A stretch of DNA of 64,000 nt from Paratractidigestivibacter sp963605405 (GTDB lineage Bacteria > Actinomycetota > Coriobacteriia > Coriobacteriales > Atopobiaceae): NCBI GenBank assembly GCA_963605405.1, contig CAVCUP010000012.1:1-64000 (forward strand). The letters run 5' to 3'. Under the pieces are notes generated by a model. The model was not told the DNA's origin, searched no databases, and was given only the letters and a program-made list of their open reading frames with translations. The position numbers were made by a program, and so were the translations under genes. Each line of letters starts with the position of its first letter. Position 1 is the stretch's first letter. This document shows, one piece after another, positions 50,204 through 58,514 of the stretch.

Positions 50204-51131
50204 GGAGCCCGAGAAGCAGGGCGACGTCGCCGCTTCCGACGTCGCCGCCAACGTCGCCGAGGTCGCGGGCGCGGCCGTAAGCGCCTCCGAGGCCGCCGCC
50301 GCGGCCGGCGATGCCGAGAAAGCCGCGGACGCCAAGTCCCGCCGGCGCCTGCGCCGCGCGTCCAAGGGCAAGCCCGCCTGGGACAAGGAGCGCACCCGCG
50401 AGCTTTTCCGTCGTTACAAGCATGAGGGAGACGAGGAGGCGCGCGAGCAGCTCATCGTGAGCCATCTCAATCTCGTGCGCTATATCGCCGCCAAGTTCAA
50501 GAATCGCGGCGAGCCCCTCGACGACCTCATCCAGGTGGGGACCATCGGCCTCATCAAGGCCATCGACCGCTTCGACCCCGACCGCGGGCTCGAGTTCACC
50601 ACCTATGCCACGCCCACCATCATGGGCGAGGTCAAGCGCCACTTCCGCGACAAGGGTTGGACCATTCGCGTGCCGCGACGTCTCCAGGAGCTCTCCGCCA
50701 AGGTCAGCCAGGCCACCGACGAGCTCACGGTCAAGCTGCAGAGAAGCCCCTCGATCGACGAGATCGCCGCACACCTGGGCACCACCGCCGACGAGGTCCT
50801 CGAGGCCATGGAGTCGTCGAGCGCCTACAGCTCCGTGCCGCTCGAGAGCCCCGGCTCGGCCGAGGACGACGACGCGCCTTCCGTGATCGACCGTTACGCG
50901 AGCGTCGACGGCGACCTCGCCGCCTCCGACGACCGTATGGTGCTCGAGCAGGTCATCTCCGAGTTTCCCCAGGCCGACCAGGAAGCTATTCGCATGCGCT
51001 ACATCGACGGCATGACCCAGGTCGAGATCGCCAAGAAGCTCGGCATCTCGCAGGTGCAGGTTTCGCGCATGCTGCGCCGCGCCCTCAAGCGCATCCAGGA
51101 AAAGATCGACCCTGAGGGGCTCATGCGATGA
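50190..51131 (+). CDS. RNA polymerase sigma factor of the SigB/SigF/SigG type
   Basis: A 313-residue group 3 sigma factor. An Ala/Glu-rich extension (about 1-65) precedes region 2 (HLNLVRYIAAKFKNRGE..DDLIQVGTIGLIKAIDRFD), with YATPTIMGEVKRHFRD and IRVPRR, then region 3 and region 4 with the helix-turn-helix MTQVEIAKKLGISQVQVSRM. The order anti-sigma then sigma resembles rsbW-sigB. No anti-anti-sigma (RsbV) gene is adjacent. It may direct a general stress or envelope regulon. Confidence 0.9.
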   Translation: MTSSKEPEKQGDVAASDVAANVAEVAGAAVSASEAAAAAGDAEKAADAKSRRRLRRASKGKPAWDKERTRELFRRYKHEGDEEAREQLIVSHLNLVRYIAAKFKNRGEPLDDLIQVGTIGLIKAIDRFDPDRGLEFTTYATPTIMGEVKRHFRDKGWTIRVPRRLQELSAKVSQATDELTVKLQRSPSIDEIAAHLGTTADEVLEAMESSSAYSSVPLESPGSAEDDDAPSVIDRYASVDGDLAASDDRMVLEQVISEFPQADQEAIRMRYIDGMTQVEIAKKLGISQVQVSRMLRRALKRIQEKIDPEGLMR

Positions 51132-52471
51132 ACAGCGTGCCCGAAGACGTGAAGACCGAGGCCGGCGGCCGGGAGGAGCGCATCCTTCGTTGGAGACCGA
51201 GGCTTCTCGCCGTTTGGACCGTCGTCGGCGTCTTCGTGGCGCTGTGGCTCACGCTCGGCGCGCTCGGCTTCGTCCAGCAGGCGCTCCAGCTCATCCTCGT
51301 GGGCGGCGTCGCGGGCTTTATCTGCAGCCCGCTGACAAACCGTCTCGAGGATCGCGGGGTCCCGCGAGGCGTGGCGGCGTTCGCTTCCCTGCTCGTGTTC
51401 CTGGTGGCGGTCGTCGTGCTCGTCACCGTTATTGGCGGGCCCCTTATGCAGGAGCTGATGGTGCTCCTGCGAAACACCCCCGCCTACATCCAGCAGGCGC
51501 AGGCCGCCCTCAACGAGTTCTGGAAGACCTACGGCGAGTCCGCCGACCCGCGCGTGCAGGCCGCCGTCAACTCCGTGGCCAACGCCGCGTCCTCCATGGG
51601 GAGCTCCATGGCGAGCGACCTCGCGCGCCAGATCTCGAGCGGGCTCATGGCCAACCTTACGGGCATGGTAGAGTCGTTCACCACCGTTTTCCTGGGGCTC
51701 GTCCTCGCGTACTGGGTGGCCAAGGACTACCCGCTCATGGCGCGGGAGCTCGCCGCGATCGTGGGTCCCGCCCACAGCCGCGACGTCACGCTGCTGCTCG
51801 CCGTGCTTTCCCGCTCGACGGGCGGCTACATGTACGGCACGCTCATCACCTCCATCGCCAACGGCGTCATGCTCGCCGCGGGCCTGGCCGTGGCGGGCCA
51901 CCCGTACGCGGCGCTTCTCGGCGCGCTCACGTTCGTGGCGCACTTCGTGCCGGTGATCGGGCCCGCGCTCTCGTGCATCGTGTCGGTGCTCTTGGCGCTT
52001 TTTGTGGGGCCCGGCGTGGCGGTGGCGACGCTGGTCATCGCGATGGTCGCGCAGAACGTGGCCGACAACGTGCTCTCGCCGCTCGTCATGCAGCGCGCGG
52101 TCCAGATCCACCCGGCGCTCAGCCTTGTGGGCATCATCGTGGGAGGTTGCCTCGGCGGCGCGCTGGGCATGGTGCTCGCCGTCCCGCTCACGGCGGCGCT
52201 TCGCGGCACGTTCGTCTACTTCTTTGAGGCCCGCACCGGCCGACAGATCGTCTCGGAGACGGGCGCGCTCTTCCGCGGCACCGCCTACCGCGCGGCCGAC
52301 GGCTCGCCCCTGCCCGAGCTCGACGCCCTCGACGACCCCGACTTCTTCAAGGGATCGCGCTTGCGCGCCGCCCTCTCCGACGAGGAGCGTGCCGCCGTCG
52401 AGGGCCGTGCCGCGGAGTGCCGCGGCGAGGACGAAGGCGCGCAGGGCGGGCTGGCCGAGGACGCCGAGTAG
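51128..52471 (+). CDS. AI-2E family transporter (PerM/YtvI-like)
   Basis: A 447-residue membrane protein with about eight helices in the AI-2E exporter/PerM family. LGALTFVAHFVPVIGPALS near residue 265 and NVADNVLSPLVMQRAVQIHPALS near 310 are diagnostic. Named after E. coli TqsA, the family includes Na+/H+ antiporters and uncharacterised exporters, so AI-2 transport is not implied. A cytoplasmic acidic tail of about 75 residues is present. It overlaps the sigma factor stop by 4 bp, making it the last gene of the stress-type operon. Confidence 0.85.
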   Translation: MNSVPEDVKTEAGGREERILRWRPRLLAVWTVVGVFVALWLTLGALGFVQQALQLILVGGVAGFICSPLTNRLEDRGVPRGVAAFASLLVFLVAVVVLVTVIGGPLMQELMVLLRNTPAYIQQAQAALNEFWKTYGESADPRVQAAVNSVANAASSMGSSMASDLARQISSGLMANLTGMVESFTTVFLGLVLAYWVAKDYPLMARELAAIVGPAHSRDVTLLLAVLSRSTGGYMYGTLITSIANGVMLAAGLAVAGHPYAALLGALTFVAHFVPVIGPALSCIVSVLLALFVGPGVAVATLVIAMVAQNVADNVLSPLVMQRAVQIHPALSLVGIIVGGCLGGALGMVLAVPLTAALRGTFVYFFEARTGRQIVSETGALFRGTAYRAADGSPLPELDALDDPDFFKGSRLRAALSDEERAAVEGRAAECRGEDEGAQGGLAEDAE

Positions 52472-52550
52472 TCTCGTCGTCCCCATGAGCTCTCCGGTCC
52501 CGCCAACGGTCCTACAAAGCAGGCCCCACGGCCTTCTCCTGGGTTTCTTT

Positions 52551-52578
52551 GCCCCCGGCCCTCGTCGGGGGCTTCTTT
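52551..52578 (+). terminator. Terminator after the AI-2E transporter gene
   Basis: GCCCCCG (52551-52557) pairs with CGGGGGC (52566-52572) around an 8-nt loop and is followed by TTCTTT. The rest of the 326-bp gap to alaS holds only the alaS promoter; no T-box leader is visible. Confidence 0.7.
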
Positions 52579-52721
52579 GTGCACCGGCCCATGCGCGGTC
52601 CCTCGCGTAAGGGCGACGCCGGCGGCATGGACGCGAGCCCTCCTCGCCGTCGGGCGGATGGGAAGAGCCGCTCGCCGCGCGAGCCCCGTCCGCGCTCGGC
52701 ACGCCGCCGCCATGTGTGGTT

Positions 52722-52750
52722 TTTACGCGACGCTACCTGCGCGGTATACT
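52722..52750 (+). promoter_or_regulatory. Promoter of alaS
   Basis: TTTACG (52722-52727) and TATACT (52745-52750), 17 bp apart, resemble a vegetative promoter. Transcription would start near 52757, giving a leader of about 40 nt with the ribosome site AGGGGAGA. Confidence 0.65.
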
Positions 52751-52797
52751 AATTCGCTGTATGTGAACACGCACCACCCGAGCAACAGGGGAGACAC

Positions 52798-55461
52798 ATG
52801 AGCACCGCCGACTACAAGACCATGACCACCGCGGAGATCCGCGAGGACTTCCTCAAGTTCTTCGAGTCCAAGGGCTGCAAGCTCTGCGCCTCGTCCTCCC
52901 TTGTTCCGGACGATCCGTCGCTTCTTCTCGCCAACGCGGGCATGAACCAGTTCAAGGAGTACTACCAGGGCTCCAAGACCATGAAGGAGATCGGCGCCTG
53001 CTCCTGCCAGAAGTGCCTGCGCACCAACGACATCGACAACATCGGCGATGCCCGTCACCTATCCTTCTTCGAGATGCTCGGCAACTTCTCCTTCGGCGGC
53101 TACTCCAAGGCCGACGCCATCGCTTGGGCCTTCGAGTTCATCACCGGCGAGGAGCACCTGGGCCTTCCCATCGACCGTCTTTATATGACCGTCTTCGAGA
53201 ACGACGACGAGGCCATCGAGCTGTGGCGCGCCCAGGGCGTGGCTTACGACCACATCTCCCGCCTCGGCGAGGAGGACAACTTCTGGGCCGCCGGCCCCAC
53301 CGGCCCCTGCGGCCCCTGCTCCGAGATCTACTTCGACCAGGGCGAGGAGTACGGCTGCGGCGAGCCCGACTGCGCGCCGGGTTGCGACTGCGACCGCTTC
53401 CTCGAGTTCTGGAACCTCGTCTTTACCCAGTATGACCGCCAGGAGGACGGCTCGATGCCCGAGCTGCCCCACCGCAACATCGACACCGGCATGGGCCTCG
53501 AGCGCATTGCGGCCATCATGCAGCACAAGGGCACGAACTACGACGGCGACCTTCTCCAGTCCCTCATCGGCGTCGGCGAGAAGCTCTCCGGCCACGCCTA
53601 CGGCACCGACGCCGCCAAGGACCGCAGCCTGCGCATCCTTGCCGACCACTCCCGCGCCGTCACCTTCATGATCGGCGACGGCATCCTGCCGGGCAACGAG
53701 GGCCGCGGCTACATCCTGCGCCGCCTGCTCCGCCGCGCCGTCTACCACGCGCGCCTCATGAGCATCGAGAGCCCCTTCCTCTCCAACTACGTTGACGAGG
53801 TCACGCGCCTCATGGGCGGCAACTATCCCGCGCTCACCGAGCAGTCCGCCCTTATCCAGGGCATCGTCCGCGCCGAGGAGGAGCGCTTCGGCGCCACGCT
53901 CGACGCCGGCGAGAGCATGCTCGAGGGCGAGTGCGCCAAGCTGGACGAGGCCGCCGTGCTGCCCGGCGAGGTCGCCTTCAAGCTGCACGACACCTATGGT
54001 TTCCCCATCGACCTCACCCGCGAGATCTGCGAGGCCGCCGGCCACGACGTGGACATGGAGGGCTTCGACGCCTGCATGACCGAGCAGAAGGAGCGCGCCC
54101 GCGCCGCCGCCAACCGCGACGCCTGGGGCACCTTCAACGACGTCTGGACCGCGCTTTCCGATAAGCTCGCCGCGACCGAGTTCGTGGGCTACGACGAGGA
54201 TTCCGCCGACGGCTGCGAGGTCGCGGCCATCGTCGCCGGCGACGCCGAGGCCGAGCGCGCCCAGGCGGGCGACGAGGTCTCCGTGGTTCTCGCCAAGACC
54301 CCGTTCTACGCCGAGATGGGCGGCCAGTGCGGCGACACCGGCTACCTCGAGTCCGCTTCCGGCGCCCGCGTCCGCGTGAACGAGACCAAGGGCAAGAACG
54401 GCCTCTACGTGCACACGGGCGTTGTCGAGGACGGCGAGCTCGCCGTGGGCGACGTGGTCCGAGCCGTGGTCGACCACGGCCGCCGCGAGCTCATCCGCCG
54501 CAACCACACCGCCACCCACCTGCTCGACGCCGCCCTTAAGAAGGTCCTCGGCGAGCACGTCTCCCAGGCCGGCTCCTTCGTGGGCCCCGACCGCCTGCGC
54601 TTCGACTTCACGCACTTCGAGGCCATGACGGCCGACGAGCTCGCGCGCGTAGAGGGCATGGTCAACGCCGAGATCTTCGCCGCCGAGCCCATCGTGACCC
54701 GTGTCATGGGCATCGACGAGGCCAAGGCCTCCGGCGCCGTCGCCCTCTTCGGCGAGAAGTACGGCGACGTTGTGCGCGTGGTCTCCACCGGCGACTCCGA
54801 CGCGCCCTTCTCCCGCGAGCTCTGCGGCGGCACCCACGCCCGCAACACCGCCGATCTCGGCCTCTTCAAGATCGTCTCCGAGAGCTCCGTGGGCTCCAAC
54901 GCCCGCCGCATCGAGGCCGTGACCTCTATGGGCGCCATCGAGCACCTCGACGAGCAGCTCGAGCTTCTCTCCGGCATCGCCCGCGAGCTCAAGTGCCGCC
55001 CCTCCGACGCCGCCGAGCGCGTGAGCGGCCTCAACGCCGAGGTCCGCGACCTGCGTAAGAAGCTCGAGGCCGCCACGACCGGCGCCGGCTCGAACAAGGT
55101 GGCCGCCGCCTTCGAGCAGGCCGTCCAGCTCGACGGCTACAAGGCGGTCGTCGCCCGTCTCGACGGCCTCACCGGCAAGGACATGCGCTCTGCCTGGGAC
55201 GGCATCCGCGACGCCGCCAAGGGTGAGCCCGTTGCCTGCGTGATCGCGTCGGCCACTCCCGACGGCAAGGTCGCGCTCCTGGCCGGCGGTACCGACGCCG
55301 CCGTCGCCTCCGGCTTCTCCGCCGGCAACATCGTCAAGGCCATCGCCGGCCTCGTCGGCGGCCGCGGCGGCGGTCGCCCGAACATGGCCCAGGCCGGCGG
55401 CTCCGACGTCTCCGGCATCGACGCCGCGCTCGACGCCGCCAAGAAGGAGCTTGGCCTCTAG
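52798..55461 (+). CDS. alaS: Alanyl-tRNA synthetase
   Basis: An 887-residue class II synthetase charging tRNA-Ala. It has the class II motif 1 region (FFESKGC, LVPDDPSLLLANAGMNQFK), motif 2 with the LRTNDIDNIG block, and motif 3 NEGRGYILRRLLRR. The editing domain zinc ligands are the HTATHLL block and CGGTHARN, and the C-terminal DHHA1 domain ends in GRGGGRPNMAQAGG. A Cys-rich insert (CGEPDCAPGCDC near residue 186) is common in actinobacterial enzymes. All parts are present. The stop overlaps the ruvX GTG by 1 bp. Confidence 0.97.
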   Translation: MSTADYKTMTTAEIREDFLKFFESKGCKLCASSSLVPDDPSLLLANAGMNQFKEYYQGSKTMKEIGACSCQKCLRTNDIDNIGDARHLSFFEMLGNFSFGGYSKADAIAWAFEFITGEEHLGLPIDRLYMTVFENDDEAIELWRAQGVAYDHISRLGEEDNFWAAGPTGPCGPCSEIYFDQGEEYGCGEPDCAPGCDCDRFLEFWNLVFTQYDRQEDGSMPELPHRNIDTGMGLERIAAIMQHKGTNYDGDLLQSLIGVGEKLSGHAYGTDAAKDRSLRILADHSRAVTFMIGDGILPGNEGRGYILRRLLRRAVYHARLMSIESPFLSNYVDEVTRLMGGNYPALTEQSALIQGIVRAEEERFGATLDAGESMLEGECAKLDEAAVLPGEVAFKLHDTYGFPIDLTREICEAAGHDVDMEGFDACMTEQKERARAAANRDAWGTFNDVWTALSDKLAATEFVGYDEDSADGCEVAAIVAGDAEAERAQAGDEVSVVLAKTPFYAEMGGQCGDTGYLESASGARVRVNETKGKNGLYVHTGVVEDGELAVGDVVRAVVDHGRRELIRRNHTATHLLDAALKKVLGEHVSQAGSFVGPDRLRFDFTHFEAMTADELARVEGMVNAEIFAAEPIVTRVMGIDEAKASGAVALFGEKYGDVVRVVSTGDSDAPFSRELCGGTHARNTADLGLFKIVSESSVGSNARRIEAVTSMGAIEHLDEQLELLSGIARELKCRPSDAAERVSGLNAEVRDLRKKLEAATTGAGSNKVAAAFEQAVQLDGYKAVVARLDGLTGKDMRSAWDGIRDAAKGEPVACVIASATPDGKVALLAGGTDAAVASGFSAGNIVKAIAGLVGGRGGGRPNMAQAGGSDVSGIDAALDAAKKELGL

Positions 55462-55889
55462 TGCGCGTCCTCGCCCTGGATATCGGGGAGGTCCGCGTCG
55501 GCGTCGCCGTGAGCGACCCGGCCGGCCGCGTGGCCTCCCCGGTTTGCGTGCTGCCCGCGGCAGAGGTGCTCGCGGGTGCCCGCACCTTTCGTCGCGTCCT
55601 CGATGATTGGGAGCCTGAGCTGCTCGTATGCGGCCGTCCGATGACGATGGCGGGCGAGGAGGGGCCGCAGGCCGAGCGCGTGATGGCGCAGGCCCGTCGG
55701 ATTGCGGACGACTGCGGCCTTTCCCTCGAGTTCGCCGACGAACGCCTCTCTTCCTCCGAGGCCAAGAGGATCCTGCGGGAGCAGGGTCTCTCCGAGCGCT
55801 CCATGCGTGGCAAGGTCGACATGGTCGCCGCCTCGCTCTTTCTGCAAGCATGGCTCGACGCGAACGTCGCGGCCGAAGACGACCGATAA
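55461..55889 (+). CDS. ruvX: Putative Holliday junction resolvase RuvX
   Basis: A 142-residue RNase H-fold protein of the YqgF/RuvX family, implicated in Holliday junction resolution and pre-16S rRNA processing. The motifs are ALDIGEVRVGVAVSD at the N-terminus (first Asp), VCGRPMTM near residue 57, FADERLSS near 93 (Glu) and KVDMVAASLFLQAWLD near the end (last Asp). GTG start overlaps the alaS stop. The alaS-ruvX-mltG order is conserved in many Gram-positives. Confidence 0.92.
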   Translation: MRVLALDIGEVRVGVAVSDPAGRVASPVCVLPAAEVLAGARTFRRVLDDWEPELLVCGRPMTMAGEEGPQAERVMAQARRIADDCGLSLEFADERLSSSEAKRILREQGLSERSMRGKVDMVAASLFLQAWLDANVAAEDDR

Positions 55890-55898
55890 GGCCTTTCC

Positions 55899-57323
55899 AT
55901 GACCACACCCAGCACGACCAGCAACGGACAGCAACGGCCGCGCCGCGCCGCGCACTTCTCGGCGCCCGAGAACGCTCAGGGGGACCGGACGCAGTCCAAG
56001 GCCCGTCCTGCGCGCTCGGGCCACGCGGGCCCCGCCGCTGCCCGCCCGGCCGCAGCGTCTGCTGCCCCCGGTTCTGCCCGCACTGCCGGCTCCGGCGTAT
56101 CCCAGCGCGCGGCCGCGGCGACTGCGGCCGCCTCTCGTCGCAAACCCGGCTCCGGCTCCCGTGCCGGCGCCGGTTCCGCGCTCAGCACCGGCCGTGTCTC
56201 CGGCGCGGCCGCCCGCGCCACAAAGCGTGCCGGCAGCCATGACGTCCGTCGGGAGCAGACTAAGCGCCGCGGCGGCTCGGGCATGATCGTGGGCGGGGTT
56301 ATCGCCGCCGTCATCCTCATCCTGGCCGTGGTCTTCGTGGTGGTTCCGTCCTTCTCCGGCCGTTCGTCCGATACCCAGGACATCGTCGCCGGCCAGACCG
56401 TGACCGTCACGATTCCCGACGGCTCCGGCGCGTCCGCCGTGGCCCAGGCCCTCTTCGATGCCAAGGTCATTGCGAACAAGTCCGATTTCCTTACGCAGGT
56501 GAGCCGTATGAACGCCGGCTCCGACCTTAAGAGCGGCGAGTACACCATCACCACCGGCGGAGACATGAGCTCGCTCGTCGAGCTTCTCTGCAGTGGATCC
56601 AACTCAAGCGGGCTTTCCCTCACCATCCCGGAGGGTTACACGGTGGCGCGCATCGCGGCGGCCGTGGAGAGCAAGTACGGCATCTCGGCCGATGAGTTCA
56701 TCGCGCAGGCCAAGGCCTCCAACTACGTGGCCGACTACTCCTTCCTCGAGGGCGCGAGCGGCGACTCGCTCGAGGGCTTCCTCTTCCCCAAGACCTACTC
56801 CTTCCCCGACGGCGCCACCGCCGACGGCATCATCCGCGCCATGCTCACCCAGTTCCAGACGGAGCTCGCGACCCTGGACCTCAGCTATCCCGAGAGCCAG
56901 GGCCTCAGCGTGGCGGACATGGTCAACCTGGCCTCTATCGTCGAGAAGGAATCCACCCAGAGCACGGCCGCGCAGGTCGCCGCCGTCTTCTACAACAGGC
57001 TCGGCAACTTCGGCGACCCCAACTACGGCTATCTGCAGTCGGACGCCACCACCGCCTACACCGTGGGCCACGACCCCACCGCGGAGGAGGTCCACGACGA
57101 GTCCGACCCCTACAGCACCTATGCCCACCAGGGCCTTCCGCCCACGCCTATCTGCTGCCCGGGCCTCGATGCCCTGCAGGCCGTGTGCTCGCCCGACCAG
57201 ACCGCGCTCGACGAGGGAGACTTCTACTTCTACTTCTGGAACGACGCGGACGGCAACGTGCAGTACAAGTTCAGCAAGACCTACGAAGAGCACCAGCGGG
57301 CGATCGCCGATGCCAGCAACTAG
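55899..57323 (+). CDS. mltG: Endolytic transglycosylase MltG
   Basis: A 474-residue membrane-bound lytic transglycosylase that cuts nascent peptidoglycan and sets glycan chain length. A long Ala/Arg/Ser/Gly-rich cytoplasmic part (about 1-125) precedes one membrane helix (GGVIAAVILILAVVFVVV). The extracellular part has a LysM-like region and the YceG domain, with ASIVEKEST near residue 350 (catalytic Glu), FYNRL, LQSDATTAYT and the final DFYFYFWNDADGN. The cytoplasmic extension is longer than in E. coli and resembles those of actinobacteria. The next gene overlaps by 14 bp. Confidence 0.93.
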   Translation: MTTPSTTSNGQQRPRRAAHFSAPENAQGDRTQSKARPARSGHAGPAAARPAAASAAPGSARTAGSGVSQRAAAATAAASRRKPGSGSRAGAGSALSTGRVSGAAARATKRAGSHDVRREQTKRRGGSGMIVGGVIAAVILILAVVFVVVPSFSGRSSDTQDIVAGQTVTVTIPDGSGASAVAQALFDAKVIANKSDFLTQVSRMNAGSDLKSGEYTITTGGDMSSLVELLCSGSNSSGLSLTIPEGYTVARIAAAVESKYGISADEFIAQAKASNYVADYSFLEGASGDSLEGFLFPKTYSFPDGATADGIIRAMLTQFQTELATLDLSYPESQGLSVADMVNLASIVEKESTQSTAAQVAAVFYNRLGNFGDPNYGYLQSDATTAYTVGHDPTAEEVHDESDPYSTYAHQGLPPTPICCPGLDALQAVCSPDQTALDEGDFYFYFWNDADGNVQYKFSKTYEEHQRAIADASN

Positions 57324-57831
57324 GGGAGGGCGCCTCTCCACGGAGGCATGGCGGTATATCTCGTCGGTCGAGAGTATCGACGTGCGGGACCTCGTCGACG
57401 CGGACGTGCGGCTGTTGCTCCTCGACCGCGACAACACCTGCGTCCCGCGCGACACCAGGCGCGCGCCCGAGGCGGTCCTCGCCTGGCTCGACGACGTGCG
57501 CGCCGCCGGCATCAAGACCTGCATCGTCTCGAACAACTTCCATACCGACCAGGTGCAGGCCTCGGCGGCCGAGCTCGGCTGCGACGCGGTCGACCACGCG
57601 ATGAAGCCCTCCCCGGCGGCGCTCAAGCGCGCGATGCGCCTGATGGGGGAGGGGCCCGAGCATACCGTTATGGTCGGCGACCAGGTCTTTACCGACGTGG
57701 TGGCCGGAAATCTCGCGGGCGTTCGCACCGTCCTTGTGCGTCCGCAGTGCCGACGTGACCTCTGGTACACCTACGTGTTCCGCGCCTTCGAGCACATCGC
57801 GCTTCACGGCAAGAAGTTCGAGGGGGAGTAG
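57310..57831 (+). CDS. yqeG: YqeG-family HAD-IIIA phosphatase
   Basis: A 173-residue HAD phosphatase. Motif I is LLLDRDNTCVP (nucleophile Asp in DRDNT), motif II VSNNF, motif III Lys in MKPSPAAL and motif IV VGDQVFTDV. This pattern and size match the YqeG subfamily, related to mitochondrial phosphatidylglycerophosphatase Gep4; the bacterial substrate may be phosphatidylglycerophosphate or another phosphate monoester. No clear ribosome site is seen, so translation is probably coupled to mltG. Confidence 0.87.
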   Translation: MPATRGGRLSTEAWRYISSVESIDVRDLVDADVRLLLLDRDNTCVPRDTRRAPEAVLAWLDDVRAAGIKTCIVSNNFHTDQVQASAAELGCDAVDHAMKPSPAALKRAMRLMGEGPEHTVMVGDQVFTDVVAGNLAGVRTVLVRPQCRRDLWYTYVFRAFEHIALHGKKFEGE

Positions 57832-57924
57832 GGCCCTCTTCGGCGCCTCGCGTTTCTCGTTGGGGCTGCGACCTTGCCGATGGCCGCATTCTTGCTAAGA
57901 AACCGCCCCGCAACGCCGGCCGTG

Positions 57925-57930
57925 TAGAAT
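57925..57930 (+). promoter_or_regulatory. Extended -10 element before aroK
   Basis: TGTAGAAT provides an extended -10 box (TAGAAT, 57925-57930). Its start point, near 57937, would leave only about 11 nt before the GTG of aroK or about 32 nt before the alternative TTG at 57969. Confidence 0.4.
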
Positions 57931-57947
57931 CTTTCCTTGATATAGAC

Positions 57948-58514
57948 GTGACACGGGAGTTCCACGGTTTGGCAAACGATGCGGGCTACATAGTTCATGA
58001 GGGGTGCGACCACATCTTCTTCGTCGGGTTTCTCGGCGCAGGCAAGTCGACGCTGGCCCGCAACCTCGGCTCGCTCTTCCACCGCCCGTGCGTGGACACG
58101 GACCGCATCGCCGAGCGCCTTCTCGGAAAGACGATTGCCCGCACCTTCGCGGAGGACGGCGAGGCGGCTTTCCGTGACGCCGAGACCCGTGGTCTCGCCA
58201 CCCTGCTCGCGCGCAAGTCTCTGCTTGTGAGCTGCGGCGGGGGAATCGTGGAGACGCGGCGCAACATCGAGCTCATGCACGAGATGGGCACGGTCGTCTT
58301 TCTCGACGGCGATCTTTCCGACTCTATGCGACAGATCAAGAACACGGCGCGTCGCCCGGACCTCGGGGACGCGCGCCAGGCGGAGCTGCTCTATCTTCAT
58401 CGCCGCCCGCTGTACGAGGAGAGCGCGGACATCCGCATCGACATACGTAACAAGAGCTTCGAGCAGGTGGCGCTGGAGAGCGGCCAGCTGCTCTGGGAGA
58501 AAGGCCTTCTATGA
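57948..58514 (+). CDS. aroK: Shikimate kinase
   Basis: A 188-residue kinase phosphorylating shikimate for aromatic amino acid synthesis. Walker A GFLGAGKST, the substrate Asp in VDTDRIAE, the Arg of FRDAET, the glycine triplet SCGGGIVET and the lid arginine in TARRPDL are present; the end shows YEESADI, as in active enzymes. The GTG at 57948 has no ribosome site, while GGGAG lies 10 bp before an in-frame TTG at 57969, so the true protein may be 7 residues shorter. It overlaps the AroB-like gene by 4 bp. Confidence 0.88.
   Translation: MTREFHGLANDAGYIVHEGCDHIFFVGFLGAGKSTLARNLGSLFHRPCVDTDRIAERLLGKTIARTFAEDGEAAFRDAETRGLATLLARKSLLVSCGGGIVETRRNIELMHEMGTVVFLDGDLSDSMRQIKNTARRPDLGDARQAELLYLHRRPLYEESADIRIDIRNKSFEQVALESGQLLWEKGLL

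Noticed and set aside
51128..52471. Calling the AI-2E family protein a quorum-sensing autoinducer exporter
   Set aside because: The family name is historical; members include ion antiporters and unknown exporters, and no LuxS/AI-2 gene lies nearby.
52579..52797. A T-box riboswitch leader of alaS
   Set aside because: No AGGGTGGNACCGCG-like T-box sequence or antiterminator was found, and a good promoter lies only about 40 bp before the start codon.
53059..55908. A 949-codon open frame on the minus strand opposite alaS and ruvX
   Set aside because: Mirror frame of codon-biased alaS; low-complexity Ala/Asp/Gly/His/Val composition and no recognisable domain.
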